From: Myxococcales bacterium | Lineage (GTDB): Bacteria > Myxococcota_A > UBA9042 | DNA: 64,000 bases | Assembly (NCBI GenBank): GCA_009692425.1 | Contig: SHZF01000007.1 | Location: forward strand, 1 to 64,000 | Reading direction: 5' to 3' | Part shown: in pieces, positions 22,887 through 31,750 of the stretch | How the letters are laid out: each line of letters starts with the position of its first letter | Position numbering within the stretch: the first letter of the stretch is position 1 | Translations under genes and position numbers: made by a program | Notes under the pieces: generated by a model | The model's database searches: none | The model's input: the letters and a program-made list of their open reading frames with translations, nothing else | What the model was told of the DNA's origin: nothing

Positions 22887-23016
22887 CTCGCCCCCCTTGC
22901 CCTTCGCGGGCGAGCCCGTCTCGACCGGCCCCGCAAACCCAACTTCAGCGCAAGCCACTGGAAATCCAGCAGGTTTACGCGCGGGCGGCTCCGACGGCGA
23001 AAGGATCAGGCGATCC

Positions 23017-24708
23017 ATGACGACCGACAACCTCGCGTTCTCCCTCGAAGACGACTTCGAAACCCAGTTCCTCGAGTGGGAGAAGCAGCAGAACGTTCTC
23101 GAAGGCGAAATCGTCCGCGGCACGGTGCTCTCCGTGCAGAAGGACTTCGTCATCGTCGACATCAAGTACAAGTCCGAAGGCCAGATTGCCATCCAGGAGT
23201 TCACGGAACACGACGGCACGATCAGCGTCCAGCCGGGTGACGAGATCGACGTCTACGTCGAGAGCCGCGAGAACGACTCGGGCCTGGTCGAGCTCTCCAA
23301 GGAGAAGGCCGACCGCCTCAAGATCTGGGACGAGATCGCCGAAGCCTGTGAAAACGAAGAACTTGTCGAAGGCGTCATCACCGGGCGCGTCAAGGGTGGC
23401 CTGACCGTCGACATCGGCGTGAAGGCGTTCCTGCCCGGCAGCCAAGTCGACCTGCGCCCCGTGCGCAACCTCGAGAAGTACATCGGCCAGCGCTTCCACT
23501 TCAAGGTCATCAAGTTCAACAAGAAGCGCGGCAACATCGTGCTGTCGCGGCGCGCCCTGCTGGAGAAGCAGCGCGAGGCCCTGAAGTCGCAGACGCTGAA
23601 CCGGCTTGAAGTCGGCCAGGTCGTCGATGGCATCGTGAAGAACATCACTGAGTACGGCGCGTTCATCGACCTCGGCGGCATCGACGGCCTGCTGCACATC
23701 ACCGACATGAGCTACGCGCGGGTCAACCACCCGTCGGAGCTGTTCGAGGTCGGCCAGGAGGTCAAGGTCAAGGTGCTGAAGTACGACCCGGATCGCGAGC
23801 GTGTGAGCCTGGGCCTCAAGCAGAACTTCGACAACCCGTGGGATACGATCGACACGAAGTACCACGTCGGCATGCGCTGCAAGGGCAAGGTCGTCAGCCT
23901 GACCGACTACGGCGCGTTCATCGAGCTGGAGCCGGGGGTCGAGGGCCTCATCCACATCACCGAGATGTCCTGGACCAAGCGCGTCAAGCACCCGTCGAAG
24001 GTGCTGTCGCTGGGCGACGAGATCGAGGCGCAGATTCTCGAGGTGGACCCGCGCGGCAAGCGCATCAGCCTCGGCATGAAGCAGATCGAGGAGAACCCGT
24101 GGGACGTGCTGATGCACAAGTACCCGCCCGGCAGCAAGGTGCGCGGCGTGGTGCGCAACATCACGAACTTCGGCGTCTTCATCGGCATCGAGGACGGCAT
24201 CGACGGGCTGTGCCACGTGACGGACCTGTCATGGTCGCACAAGGTCAAGCACCCGCAGGACGTCTACAAGAAGGGCGATGAGGTCGACGCGATCGTGCTG
24301 AGCATCGACGCCGAGAAGGAGCGCTTCAGCTTGAGCATCAAGCAGACGACGGACGATCCGTGGGCGATGATCTCGCAGAAGTACCCGCGCGGCTCGGTGC
24401 ACGACGGCAAGGTCGGCAAGCTGCTCGATTTCGGTGCGATCGTGGAGTTGGACGACTTCATCGAAGGCTTCCTGCACATCTCGGAGATCGCGGAGGAAAA
24501 GGTGGACAACATCCACTCCGCGCTCAAGGAGGAGCAGGTCGTCAAGGTCAAGGTCATCTCGGTGGTGCCGGGCGAGCGCAAGCTCGGCCTGTCGATCAAG
24601 CGGGTGGGCCAGGACGACGACTTCCAGTACGACAGCCTGGGCGGTGGCGCGCAGACCATCGGCGACCTCGTGCGCGAAAAGTTCGGCAACCTGAACCTGC
24701 CCCAGTAG
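23017..24708 (+). CDS. rpsA: 30S ribosomal protein S1
   Basis: The protein has 563 residues with six S1 RNA-binding repeats, e.g. [15 protein letters not shown] (1), [15 protein letters not shown] (2), [15 protein letters not shown] (3), [15 protein letters not shown] (4), [15 protein letters not shown] (5) and [15 protein letters not shown] (6). The acidic N-terminus ([17 protein letters not shown]) is typical. ATG 23017 has AGG eight bases upstream. S1 brings mRNAs to the 30S subunit. The gene has its own promoter candidate and a strong terminator. Confidence 0.97.
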   Translation: MTTDNLAFSLEDDFETQFLEWEKQQNVLEGEIVRGTVLSVQKDFVIVDIKYKSEGQIAIQEFTEHDGTISVQPGDEIDVYVESRENDSGLVELSKEKADRLKIWDEIAEACENEELVEGVITGRVKGGLTVDIGVKAFLPGSQVDLRPVRNLEKYIGQRFHFKVIKFNKKRGNIVLSRRALLEKQREALKSQTLNRLEVGQVVDGIVKNITEYGAFIDLGGIDGLLHITDMSYARVNHPSELFEVGQEVKVKVLKYDPDRERVSLGLKQNFDNPWDTIDTKYHVGMRCKGKVVSLTDYGAFIELEPGVEGLIHITEMSWTKRVKHPSKVLSLGDEIEAQILEVDPRGKRISLGMKQIEENPWDVLMHKYPPGSKVRGVVRNITNFGVFIGIEDGIDGLCHVTDLSWSHKVKHPQDVYKKGDEVDAIVLSIDAEKERFSLSIKQTTDDPWAMISQKYPRGSVHDGKVGKLLDFGAIVELDDFIEGFLHISEIAEEKVDNIHSALKEEQVVKVKVISVVPGERKLGLSIKRVGQDDDFQYDSLGGGAQTIGDLVREKFGNLNLPQ

Positions 24709-24729
24709 TCCAGCGGGCTAGTGCCCGTG

Positions 24730-24773
24730 CGAGGCCCGCCTGCCGTTCTGCGGTCGGCGGGCCTCGCTGTTTG
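24730..24773 (+). terminator. rho-independent-like terminator of rpsA
   Basis: A perfect 11-bp stem CGAGGCCCGCC (24730-24740) / GGCGGGCCTCG (24756-24766) with a 15-base loop, followed by CTGTTT. The T-tract is short. Confidence 0.7.
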
Positions 24774-24937
24774 CAGGCCCGTTGTGGGCCCGTGCCGCAC
24801 AAGTCGATTCCCCTCGTGACGTTTTTTGTCGGTCGATGCCCCATTCCTGTCGGGTTCCGGCTCCGGGGCGACCGCGCATGATCGTCGCCATCACGTCAAG
24901 TGCTTTGAATAACTGGTGTTGTTTGAATACTTGTAAG

Positions 24938-24954
24938 TTGGCACCCTTCCTGCA
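24938..24954 (+). promoter_or_regulatory. sigma-54 (-24/-12) promoter of the pilin gene
   Basis: TTGGCACCCTTCCTGCA has GG (24940-24941) and GC (24952-24953) at exactly the -24/-12 spacing, and the TTGGCAC block is a perfect consensus match. Transcription would start near 24965, leaving a leader of about 150 bases. Pilin genes in myxobacteria and pseudomonads are known sigma-54/PilR targets. Confidence 0.8.
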
Positions 24955-25115
24955 ACATACGTCACCGTGGTCGAGCAGTTGTCTCGGCTACCCCCGGCAC
25001 GCGTGTTGCGTTCCCCGGGGTTCCCAGCGCGGGAGTGATCCGCACCCAGGACAAGCACCCGCATCCAGACAGCCACGCGGCAACCCGCGCGCGCAGGAAA
25101 CTAGGAGGATTCATC

Positions 25116-25694
25116 ATGCTGCAGAAGCTTCGCAATTCGAAGGGCTTCACCCTCATCGAACTCATGATCGTCGTCGCCATCATCGCGATTCTCGCGGTGG
25201 TCGCGGTGCCGCAGTTCAGCAAGTACATGCGTTCCGCGAAGGCCGCGGAAGCCAACGAGATGCTGGACCTGATCAAGAAGGGTTCGGCAACGTACTACAC
25301 CACGCCGCGCTCCGAGGCCGGCACGGGCAAGAAGTTCGAGTGCCAGTTCCCGACCACGGTCGCGAACGTCACCCCGAACGGAACAAGCTGCTGCGACACG
25401 GCTCTCGACGCTGACGGCGACGATCGCTGCGACTCGAGCTCGGGTGCGTGGAACAATGCGACGTGGTCGGCGCTCAAGTTCGCGGTCACGGACCAGCACT
25501 ACTTCCAGTACCTATACGAGTCGACCGGCACCCAGAAGACCGCGACCTTCACGGCCAGCGCCTTTGGAGACCTCGACTGTGACACCACGAAGTCGACGTT
25601 CCAGATGGTCGTGCACGGCGACCCGAAGGCGACGGATGCGGAGTGCGACCAGGTCGGCTCGGCCGCCATCTTCCGCGACAACGAAACCGAATAG
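25116..25694 (+). CDS. pilA: type IV pilin
   Basis: The precursor has 192 residues; AGGAGG lies eight bases before the ATG. It has a class III signal cut by prepilin peptidase between Gly10 and Phe11 (NSKG/FTLIELMIVVAIIAI), with the conserved Glu15. The hydrophobic helix is followed by a globular domain with several cysteines (SCCDTALDADGDDRC), which may be disulfide-bonded. It forms pili for twitching/gliding motility and adhesion. No other pil gene is in the window, so major versus minor pilin is inferred from the strong expression signals. Confidence 0.92.
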   Translation: MLQKLRNSKGFTLIELMIVVAIIAILAVVAVPQFSKYMRSAKAAEANEMLDLIKKGSATYYTTPRSEAGTGKKFECQFPTTVANVTPNGTSCCDTALDADGDDRCDSSSGAWNNATWSALKFAVTDQHYFQYLYESTGTQKTATFTASAFGDLDCDTTKSTFQMVVHGDPKATDAECDQVGSAAIFRDNETE

Positions 25695-25720
25695 TCGGTT
25701 CTCGCTGTGAGGCAATCCCG

Positions 25721-25757
25721 GGGGTCCGGCCGCAAGGTCGGGCCCCTTGGGCTTTTT
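25721..25757 (+). terminator. rho-independent terminator of the pilin gene
   Basis: An 11-bp GC-rich stem (25721-25731 / 25736-25746, two G-T wobbles) is closed by a GCAA tetraloop, with a run of five T at 25752-25756. Confidence 0.8.
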
Positions 25758-25844
25758 GGTGACTCTCTGCACGGCACGTCGGGCCCTCGCCGCTTAGAGG
25801 ATGTATTCAAAGTCGTCACCTGCTGCGGTCGGCGGGCTTTGGTA

Positions 25845-26543
25845 TTACGTGCGCACCACCGGCCACTTGCGTCGCCACGCCACCGCCCGCAACCGCGGAT
25901 CCGGCCGCACGATGCGCGGGTAGGCCACCGCTTGCAGCAGCGGCAAGTCGCTGTGGCTGTCGGTGTAGAACACCGCCTCGTCGAGGCGCAGGCCATGCTG
26001 CGCGGCGAGCGCCAGCGCCCGCTCGACCTTGGCCGCGCCGAAACACGGCAGCCCTACGACACTGCCCGTGAAATGTCCGGCGCTCACCTCCAAGTCCGTG
26101 CACAGCAACCCGTCAATGCCGAGGTCGGCCTGCAGCAGGCGGGCGACGTATGGGGTCGACGCCGTCACGATCGCGGTGACGTCGCCCTGGGCCCGGTGGG
26201 CGACGACAAGCGCGGCGAGCGTCGGGCAGATGCGCGGGCGCACAACCTGGGCATAGAGTTCGCGGCACTCGTCCTGCATCTCCGCTTCGGACTGGTCGCG
26301 CAGGGTCGCCACGGCCTCGCGGGTGAGGCGGGCCAGGTCGACGAGGTCGAGCCGATAGCGCAGTTGGACCGTCACGAGCCGAAGCAATTCGCGCCGCTTG
26401 AGCAGGCCGCGCTGCCAACGTGAATGCAGGTAGAGGCCGGCCGTGTTGGCGCGCACGAGCGTGTCGTCCATGTCGAACAGGACCAGACGCTGAGGCGGCG
26501 GCAGCGGAATCCCAGGAACGAAAGGAGGATTCGGCACAGTCAT
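25845..26543 (-). CDS. HAD-IB family phosphatase (SerB-like)
   Basis: The protein has 232 residues. HAD motif I is FDMDDTLV with Asp24/Asp26, motif II is IVTAST, and motif IV is YTDSHSDLPLL. A helical cap with YLHSRWQRGLLKRREL lies between motifs I and II. HAD-IB members are phosphoserine-type phosphatases; the substrate here is not predictable. ATG 26543 has AAGG six bases upstream; GTG 26537 is possible. It is the last gene of a three-gene unit with the lipoprotein and alr. Confidence 0.88.
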   Translation of the reverse strand: MTVPNPPFVPGIPLPPPQRLVLFDMDDTLVRANTAGLYLHSRWQRGLLKRRELLRLVTVQLRYRLDLVDLARLTREAVATLRDQSEAEMQDECRELYAQVVRPRICPTLAALVVAHRAQGDVTAIVTASTPYVARLLQADLGIDGLLCTDLEVSAGHFTGSVVGLPCFGAAKVERALALAAQHGLRLDEAVFYTDSHSDLPLLQAVAYPRIVRPDPRLRAVAWRRKWPVVRT

Positions 26544-26585
26544 CCCTCGCCTTCGCCCGCGCCGGACCGTGCGTGACGTTTCTTG

Positions 26586-27890
26586 TCAGTGCGGTCCGTC
26601 GCCATCGACAACCCGCCGTTCGATGCGGTCGTTGATGCGGGTCACGACCTCGTAGTGGATCGTTCCGGCCCAAGCCGCCATCTCGTCGGCCCGGATGCGG
26701 TCGCCGGGAGCGCCCCTGCCACCTTGCTGGGCCCCCAACAGCACGACCTCGTCGCCGCTGTGCGCGCATGGGCTGTCGGTCACGTCGACTGCCGTCATGT
26801 TCATGGCAACGCGGCCGACGACCGGCGCGCGCTGGCCGGCGACGAGGACCTTGCCGAGGTTCGAGAGGCCGCGGTCGTAGCCGTCGTAGTACCCCACCGG
26901 AAGGACCGCGACGCGCATGGGCCGCACGGCGCGGTACGTGCGCCCATAGCCGATCCACTCTCCGGCCGGCACCGCGCGGACCTGGGCGATGCGGGTCTTC
27001 CAGGTCAAGACCGGCTGCAGATCGACCGGCGTCTTGCCCAGTTGGCGCACGCTGACGTGTGTCTCCTTCGACGGCCACAGCCCGTAGGCGCCGATGCCGA
27101 GCCGCACGAGGCCGCCACACACCTCGGGCCACAGCAGGACCGCCGCGGTGTTGCTGGCGTGGACGAGCAGGCGGTCGGCCGCGTCACCGGCAGGGGGCAG
27201 GCCCAGCGCGCTCCGCACGGCATCGGCACACGCGAAAAAGCGCGAGAGTTGGCCCTGGGCGAAGGCGTGGTCCGTGGTGTCCTCGATGTCGGCGAAGTGC
27301 GTGCTGAGGCCCTCGAGCGCGAGGTCGGGATCGCGTCCGATGCGCACGGCCAGCGCCAGCGCGTCGTCGGGGCGCAGCCCTTGCCGGTTGTTGCCGGTCT
27401 CGACCTTGACGTGCAGGCGCGCCGGCACACCGCGGGCGCGCGCGGCGGCGGCGGCGGCATCGACGACGGCGGGATCATAGACGGTGAGGCGAACATCATG
27501 GTGCAGCGCGCATTCGATCTGCTCGGGCGGCAGCCAGCCGACCTGGTACAGAGGCAGCGCTACGCCAGCGGCGCGCAGCGTGGTGATCTCGGTCAGATCG
27601 TGCGTGCCCAGCCAGTCTGCGCCCGCGGCCGCCAGTTCGCGCGCGGCCGGCACCAGACCGTGGCCGTAGGCATTGCCTTTGACCATCACGCACAGCAACG
27701 GCCGCCGCGTCCGGTCGCCGTGGCCCGCTGCCGACCGCAGCACGAGCAGGTTGTGGCGCAGGGCGGAGCGCGAGAGTTCGACCCACGTCACGGGGGCCAT
27801 CCAGCCCGCGGATGTCAGCCCGCCCGAGGGCGCCGTCCCGCCGCCAAGCGCCCTCCCGCCCTCAAGCGCCGTCCCGCCGCCCGCCGCCAC
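26586..27890 (-). CDS. alr: alanine racemase
   Basis: The protein has 434 residues. It is a PLP enzyme interconverting L- and D-alanine for peptidoglycan. The PLP lysine is in VMVKGNAYGHG; the second-domain tyrosine is in WIGYGRTYRAV; the C-terminal VNMTAVDVTD-like block (MNMTAVDVTD) is present. GTG 27890 is preceded by AAGGAGG five bases upstream, so the odd N-terminal extension of about 30 residues (6-residue repeats GGTALE, GGRALG, GGTAPS) should be translated. The core starts at about residue 31. Confidence 0.95.
   Translation of the reverse strand: MAAGGGTALEGGRALGGGTAPSGGLTSAGWMAPVTWVELSRSALRHNLLVLRSAAGHGDRTRRPLLCVMVKGNAYGHGLVPAARELAAAGADWLGTHDLTEITTLRAAGVALPLYQVGWLPPEQIECALHHDVRLTVYDPAVVDAAAAAARARGVPARLHVKVETGNNRQGLRPDDALALAVRIGRDPDLALEGLSTHFADIEDTTDHAFAQGQLSRFFACADAVRSALGLPPAGDAADRLLVHASNTAAVLLWPEVCGGLVRLGIGAYGLWPSKETHVSVRQLGKTPVDLQPVLTWKTRIAQVRAVPAGEWIGYGRTYRAVRPMRVAVLPVGYYDGYDRGLSNLGKVLVAGQRAPVVGRVAMNMTAVDVTDSPCAHSGDEVVLLGAQQGGRGAPGDRIRADEMAAWAGTIHYEVVTRINDRIERRVVDGDGPH
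27807..27878 (-). repeat. 18-bp in-frame tandem repeat, 4 units
   Basis: Four 18-bp units, each starting GGCGGG on the minus strand, encode GGTALE, GGRALG, GGTAPS and GGLTSA at residues 5-28 of alanine racemase. Unit 2 differs from unit 1 at only a few bases. Confidence 0.85.
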
Positions 27891-27923
27891 GTTGCCTCCT
27901 TCCCCTGACGCAACGGCCCGTGG

Positions 27924-29045
27924 CTACGGTTGGCTGGCGCGGGTGCTGACGCCGGCACCCCACCACAACACGCTGGCCGGCACCTGCAACGCATTGGAAG
28001 CACTTGCCTTGCCGGTTTTCAAGTCGATGGCATAGACCATGCCGTTGGAGCCGAAGCCGTACATCGTGCCGGCACTCCACGCCACGCCCCACAACCCGCT
28101 TACGCCGGTGTCGCCGACCGTCTTCAGCACGGCGCCCGTCTTGGGATCGACCTGAACGAGCTTGTCGGTAAAGGAAAACGCCTGTGTCACCGTTGCATAC
28201 GTGCCGACGCCCTCTACCGAAAACGCGTCGCCGGACGAACCCATGCCGCCGCCGTACTGGCCCAGCGGCGTGATCGTCGCCTTGCCGCCCACGACATCGA
28301 CGAGGTTCCACGAGCCGGAGTTCGCGATCGCGATGAGGGAGCCGGCGTTGGGCTTGATCGTCCCCTTGGGCACGAAGGTCAGGCCATTGAACTGCTGCGG
28401 CAGGCCCGCGAGCCAGGAGCACGCCGCAGTTGCCTTGTTGCACGCGAACAGGTCGTTGAAGGTCACGCCGAACAAGGCGCCGTTATCGTCGAGCGCGATG
28501 TCGGTCATCTCGCCGCCGTTCTTGTCGTACTTGAAGCCGCCGATCAACTGGAACCCGTTGACGCCGAGCTTGTACAGCGTCGACGAGGAGTGGGCGTAGA
28601 TCGTGCCGAGGTCAGATGGAGGGGGCGGGAGGGCGACGTCGGCTGGCGCTGTAGCTCCATCGGCTGGCGCTGTGGCTCCATCGACGTCATTGTCGAGCCC
28701 GGAATCGGGCGTTGGCGCAACGTCGCCGTCTCCGGTCCCCGCGGCGGCGTCGGGTGCCGACGCGCCGTCGGCACTGCCGTCGGGCGGGACCGCCGTGTCA
28801 GGATTCGGCCCCGCATCGGCACCGGACTGTGTGACATCGCTGCGGGACCCGGACTCCGAGGCGGCCAGGTCGGTGGACGTGGCGCCGGCGGTCTCCGCGA
28901 CCTTGCCATCGGCGCTCGTGCCGTCGCCCAAGCCGGGCGCCGCCGCATCGCCGAGCACGCCTGTCGCCCCCTGCCCGTCGCCGGCTGGGGCCGCCGAGCA
29001 ACCCAGGACCCATGCGATGCTCCCCGCTGCCAGCCATCCTCGCAT
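27924..29045 (-). CDS. lipoprotein with Asp/Ala-rich linker and propeller-like domain
   Basis: The protein has 373 residues; AGGAGG lies five bases before ATG 29045. Lipoprotein signal with lipobox VLGC (Cys16). Residues 17-125 are a low-complexity Gly/Ala/Asp/Ser/Pro linker. From about residue 130 there are beta-propeller-like repeats (GTIYAHSSSTLYKLG, DIALDDNGALFGVT, LVQVDPKTGAVLKTVG, MVYAIDLKTGKAS). It is probably displayed on the outer membrane; function unknown. Alr begins 33 bases after its stop. Confidence 0.82.
   Translation of the reverse strand: MRGWLAAGSIAWVLGCSAAPAGDGQGATGVLGDAAAPGLGDGTSADGKVAETAGATSTDLAASESGSRSDVTQSGADAGPNPDTAVPPDGSADGASAPDAAAGTGDGDVAPTPDSGLDNDVDGATAPADGATAPADVALPPPPSDLGTIYAHSSSTLYKLGVNGFQLIGGFKYDKNGGEMTDIALDDNGALFGVTFNDLFACNKATAACSWLAGLPQQFNGLTFVPKGTIKPNAGSLIAIANSGSWNLVDVVGGKATITPLGQYGGGMGSSGDAFSVEGVGTYATVTQAFSFTDKLVQVDPKTGAVLKTVGDTGVSGLWGVAWSAGTMYGFGSNGMVYAIDLKTGKASASNALQVPASVLWWGAGVSTRASQP
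28641..28682 (-). repeat. 21-bp in-frame tandem repeat, 2 units
   Basis: Two 21-bp units differing at one base encode DGATAPA twice within the linker of the lipoprotein. Confidence 0.85.
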
Positions 29046-29256
29046 GTTGCCTCCTGCCGACCCGGCACGATGCCCGGGAGCGCGACTCCGCGCAAGCAGT
29101 CGGTCGCAGCGGGAGTTTGCGGGCGGCCCCGCGGGTTGAACCGCACCCCCCGGTGCCACCCCGGTGCGAGCGCGCTGGCATTGCGCGGCAGCCTCTGCCA
29201 CCATCGCCGCGCGCGCCACCCAGCAGGCGCGGCCGCCGCTGGCGGGTGCAGCCACT

Positions 29257-30666
29257 ATGTTGACCAATCCTCGCTTCACGCTCGGTCTCGTCGCCGTGCT
29301 GGGCGCTGTTGCAGCGGTGCTGTGGTACGTGCAGCGACCGCCTGCCCCGCCGCCACCTGCCCCGACGGGGATACCGGTCGCCACGGACGTCGTACCACCT
29401 GCAGCCGAACTGAGCCCGACCGCACCGGTGCCCGAAGCGCCGACGGCGGCCGCGGCGGTGGCGGTGGCGGCGCCCGAGGCTCCCACGCTCCTCGATGCAG
29501 GCGCCCCACCTTCCTCGGCGGGGAGCTTCTACGCCCGTTCAGTCGAAGATGGCCTCAAGGTCCTCGATCTCGCGGTCGAGGCGGCGGGCGGCAAGCGCGC
29601 ACTGAGTGGGGTCCAGCGGGCGACGGCGACCCATTTTGCCAGCGGCGACGTGGTCCAGTTCCAGGCAACGGCGGCCCACGATGGCGCCAAGGCCGTGCGA
29701 CTGGCGCTCGCCGACGCCGATACCGTCGTGGGCCAGACGGGCAGCGTCTGCTGGCGCCAGTGGGGTGCGGTCGCAGCACCGTGCCACGACGATGTCGCAC
29801 GCGTCGCCGCGATGTGGCGCTGGATGCACGCGGCATCCGTCATCCTGCCCCTGCGGGAGGCGCCCCTGGAACTGGTCGAAGCGGGCGCGCAGGAGGTCGA
29901 AGGGCGGCGCCTCAACGTGCTGCGCTTCGTGGTTGCAGGTGTCGTCGACGAAGTACAGGTCCACTTCGACCCGACCAGCCACCGCCTGGTGCGCCTCGAA
30001 GTGTCGCGCAAGGACCAGTGCTGCCGCGACGTGGTCGAGTTTTCGGACGCCCGCGGCTTCGCAGGGGCCGCATTGCCGGCGCTGCGCCGCATCGTGTTCG
30101 ACGCCGGTGGCAAGCAGTCGTCGACAGTGACGGCCGTGCTCGCGGATCTGAAGCCCGGCGCAGACGCCGCCGCCTGGCGGGCGCCGCCGTGGACGGAGAA
30201 GGTCGCCATGACCTTGGCGACCCGGCCGGAATTCGTTGCCCTCGAAGTCCGCGCCGGGAGCCACGACGGCATCTACAAGGCAGCCCAGGATGCTGCACAG
30301 TCGCTCGGTGCCGTCAGCCACTTCCTGCACTCCCAGGTCTACGAGGCTCTCGGCGAACCCGGCTCAGCCGAGTCGTTGGCAAGCGACATCCTGGTGTGGC
30401 ACCGACTCGCGCGCGGCGGGTCGGGGGCGCCGCCGAGTGCGAAGAAGCACTCCGTCACGGTGAACGCGGTCGCTGTGGCTCGCACGGTGCTGCGCGTCGC
30501 GTTGGGCGAGGTCATCGGGAGGGCCGCGAACGCGGTGGCCGCCGCACGCAGCAAGGGGCATGGAGCGGCGCCGGGGCGCGTGACGGTCCGATACCTCAGC
30601 GACGTCGATCCGGCGACCCAAGCCGTCACCGTCGAGATCGACGTGCCGGTTCAGCGCGCGCCGTAG
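29257..30666 (+). CDS. membrane-anchored periplasmic protein of unknown function
   Basis: The protein has 469 residues. One N-terminal transmembrane anchor (FTLGLVAVLGAVAAVLWYV) is followed by a Pro/Ala linker of about 60 residues and a soluble periplasmic region. The middle part (FASGDVVQFQATAAHDG, VQVHFDPTSHRLVRLEVS) is faintly reminiscent of LolA/LolB-type lipid-binding folds, but I cannot confirm this. The ribosome site is poor. It is divergent from the lipoprotein at 29045, and its last bases overlap the 3' end of the opposing gene by 16 bases. Confidence 0.7.
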   Translation: MLTNPRFTLGLVAVLGAVAAVLWYVQRPPAPPPPAPTGIPVATDVVPPAAELSPTAPVPEAPTAAAAVAVAAPEAPTLLDAGAPPSSAGSFYARSVEDGLKVLDLAVEAAGGKRALSGVQRATATHFASGDVVQFQATAAHDGAKAVRLALADADTVVGQTGSVCWRQWGAVAAPCHDDVARVAAMWRWMHAASVILPLREAPLELVEAGAQEVEGRRLNVLRFVVAGVVDEVQVHFDPTSHRLVRLEVSRKDQCCRDVVEFSDARGFAGAALPALRRIVFDAGGKQSSTVTAVLADLKPGADAAAWRAPPWTEKVAMTLATRPEFVALEVRAGSHDGIYKAAQDAAQSLGAVSHFLHSQVYEALGEPGSAESLASDILVWHRLARGGSGAPPSAKKHSVTVNAVAVARTVLRVALGEVIGRAANAVAAARSKGHGAAPGRVTVRYLSDVDPATQAVTVEIDVPVQRAP

Positions 30667-31706
30667 GCCGCGGCAGCCAGATCGACGACGGCAAGGCTGC
30701 GACCCGGATGGGCCGACAGTGCGTCGATGGCACGAACCTGCCCGCGCACGGCCTTGGCTACGACCGCGGCGTCGCCGCCCAGACACTCGAACGCCTGGCG
30801 CCACCCCGCGCATGGCAGGGTGACGACGCCTGGCCGGCCGGCCAGCGCGGCCAGGGCCTGGGCTCGGCGGGCTGCGTGATCAGCGTCGGCCAGCGCGACA
30901 AACCCCGGCAGCGCAAGCCCTCTCAACACCGCGAGCGCGTGCTGGAGCGACGGTTCCGGCCAACGCGGCTGGCCTTGCAGCAGCAGGAGACCGGCACCCG
31001 TGCCCGGCGCACACACGATGCCGACGGCGATCGGGTCTGCGGGGGCATCGGGGTCGCGCAGTGCGATCAGGGTGGCGAGCGCCGGCGCCGGTGCCAGCGA
31101 GGAGGTCTGCGCCGGCGCGCCGACCCGGGTCCCGCCACGCCACGGCGCGGCGCCCCAGCCGGCCGCGTGCAGCGCATCGACTACGAGGGCGCGCGGCTGC
31201 ACGAGCGCGATCGACGCCGGCGAAGCCACGCAATCCTGCTCCCTGTCGGGCACCCACACGCGATCGTCGGTACCAAACAGGCTGGGCGCCTCGACGACGG
31301 CCGCGGCGGCGGGCCAGGCCTGCAACGCGCGCACCACGGCGGCGCCGGAAACGGACCCATCGGCGCGGCGACCCACGTCGAGGTAGCGGCCGCCGAGGCC
31401 CAGCAGCGCCGTGATGGCCGCGGCCGGCGCGGGTTCGGCGACCAGGACGACATCGTTTGGCACCACCAGCGCGCCCAGCACGAGTCGGTAGGCATCGAGG
31501 TCGGTCGGGCACACGGCGAGGTCGGTCGAAGCCACACCCAAGGACGCGGCCCAGCGCGCCTGCACCTGCGCCACGAGGTCGCCACGGCCAGCATCGGCGT
31601 CGATGGGCAGATGCTGGAGGCGCGCCCCATCGAGCCAGCAGCGGCTGGCAAAGCGAACGGGATCGAGCCATGGAGAATCGGGCGTTGGCGGCGCGACGGC
31701 GGGCAC
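30651..31706 (-). CDS. degenerate aminotransferase-fold protein of the exopolysaccharide-type locus
   Basis: The protein has 351 residues; GTG 31706 was chosen because GGAG lies six bases upstream. The order of elements (DLAVCPTDLDAYRLVLGAL; PNDVVLVAEPAP, then YLDVGRRADGSV, then AVVEAPSLFGT) follows the large domain of fold-type I PLP aminotransferases. The PLP-binding lysine block is not evident; TSSLAPAPALATL stands where S-K would be expected. It may therefore have lost catalysis. It is the last gene of a five-gene unit. Confidence 0.6.
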   Translation of the reverse strand: MPAVAPPTPDSPWLDPVRFASRCWLDGARLQHLPIDADAGRGDLVAQVQARWAASLGVASTDLAVCPTDLDAYRLVLGALVVPNDVVLVAEPAPAAAITALLGLGGRYLDVGRRADGSVSGAAVVRALQAWPAAAAVVEAPSLFGTDDRVWVPDREQDCVASPASIALVQPRALVVDALHAAGWGAAPWRGGTRVGAPAQTSSLAPAPALATLIALRDPDAPADPIAVGIVCAPGTGAGLLLLQGQPRWPEPSLQHALAVLRGLALPGFVALADADHAARRAQALAALAGRPGVVTLPCAGWRQAFECLGGDAAVVAKAVRGQVRAIDALSAHPGRSLAVVDLAAAAYGAR

Positions 31707-31750
31707 GGCAGGCTCCAGTCGGGGCTCCAGTCGGGGTTCCGAGGCTCTGG

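Larger units (their letters stand above)
24709..25115 (+). other. 407-bp region between rpsA and the pilin gene
   Basis: No gene seen. It contains the rpsA terminator at the start, a relatively AT-rich stretch around 24900-24940 and a sigma-54 promoter, followed by a pilin leader of about 150 bases. Confidence 0.7.

Noticed and set aside
31712-31744. GGAGCCCCGACT repeats near 31.7 kb considered as another protein linker array
   Set aside because: They lie just upstream of the likely GTG start (31706) and in the gap after the previous stop; they supply the ribosome site rather than protein sequence.
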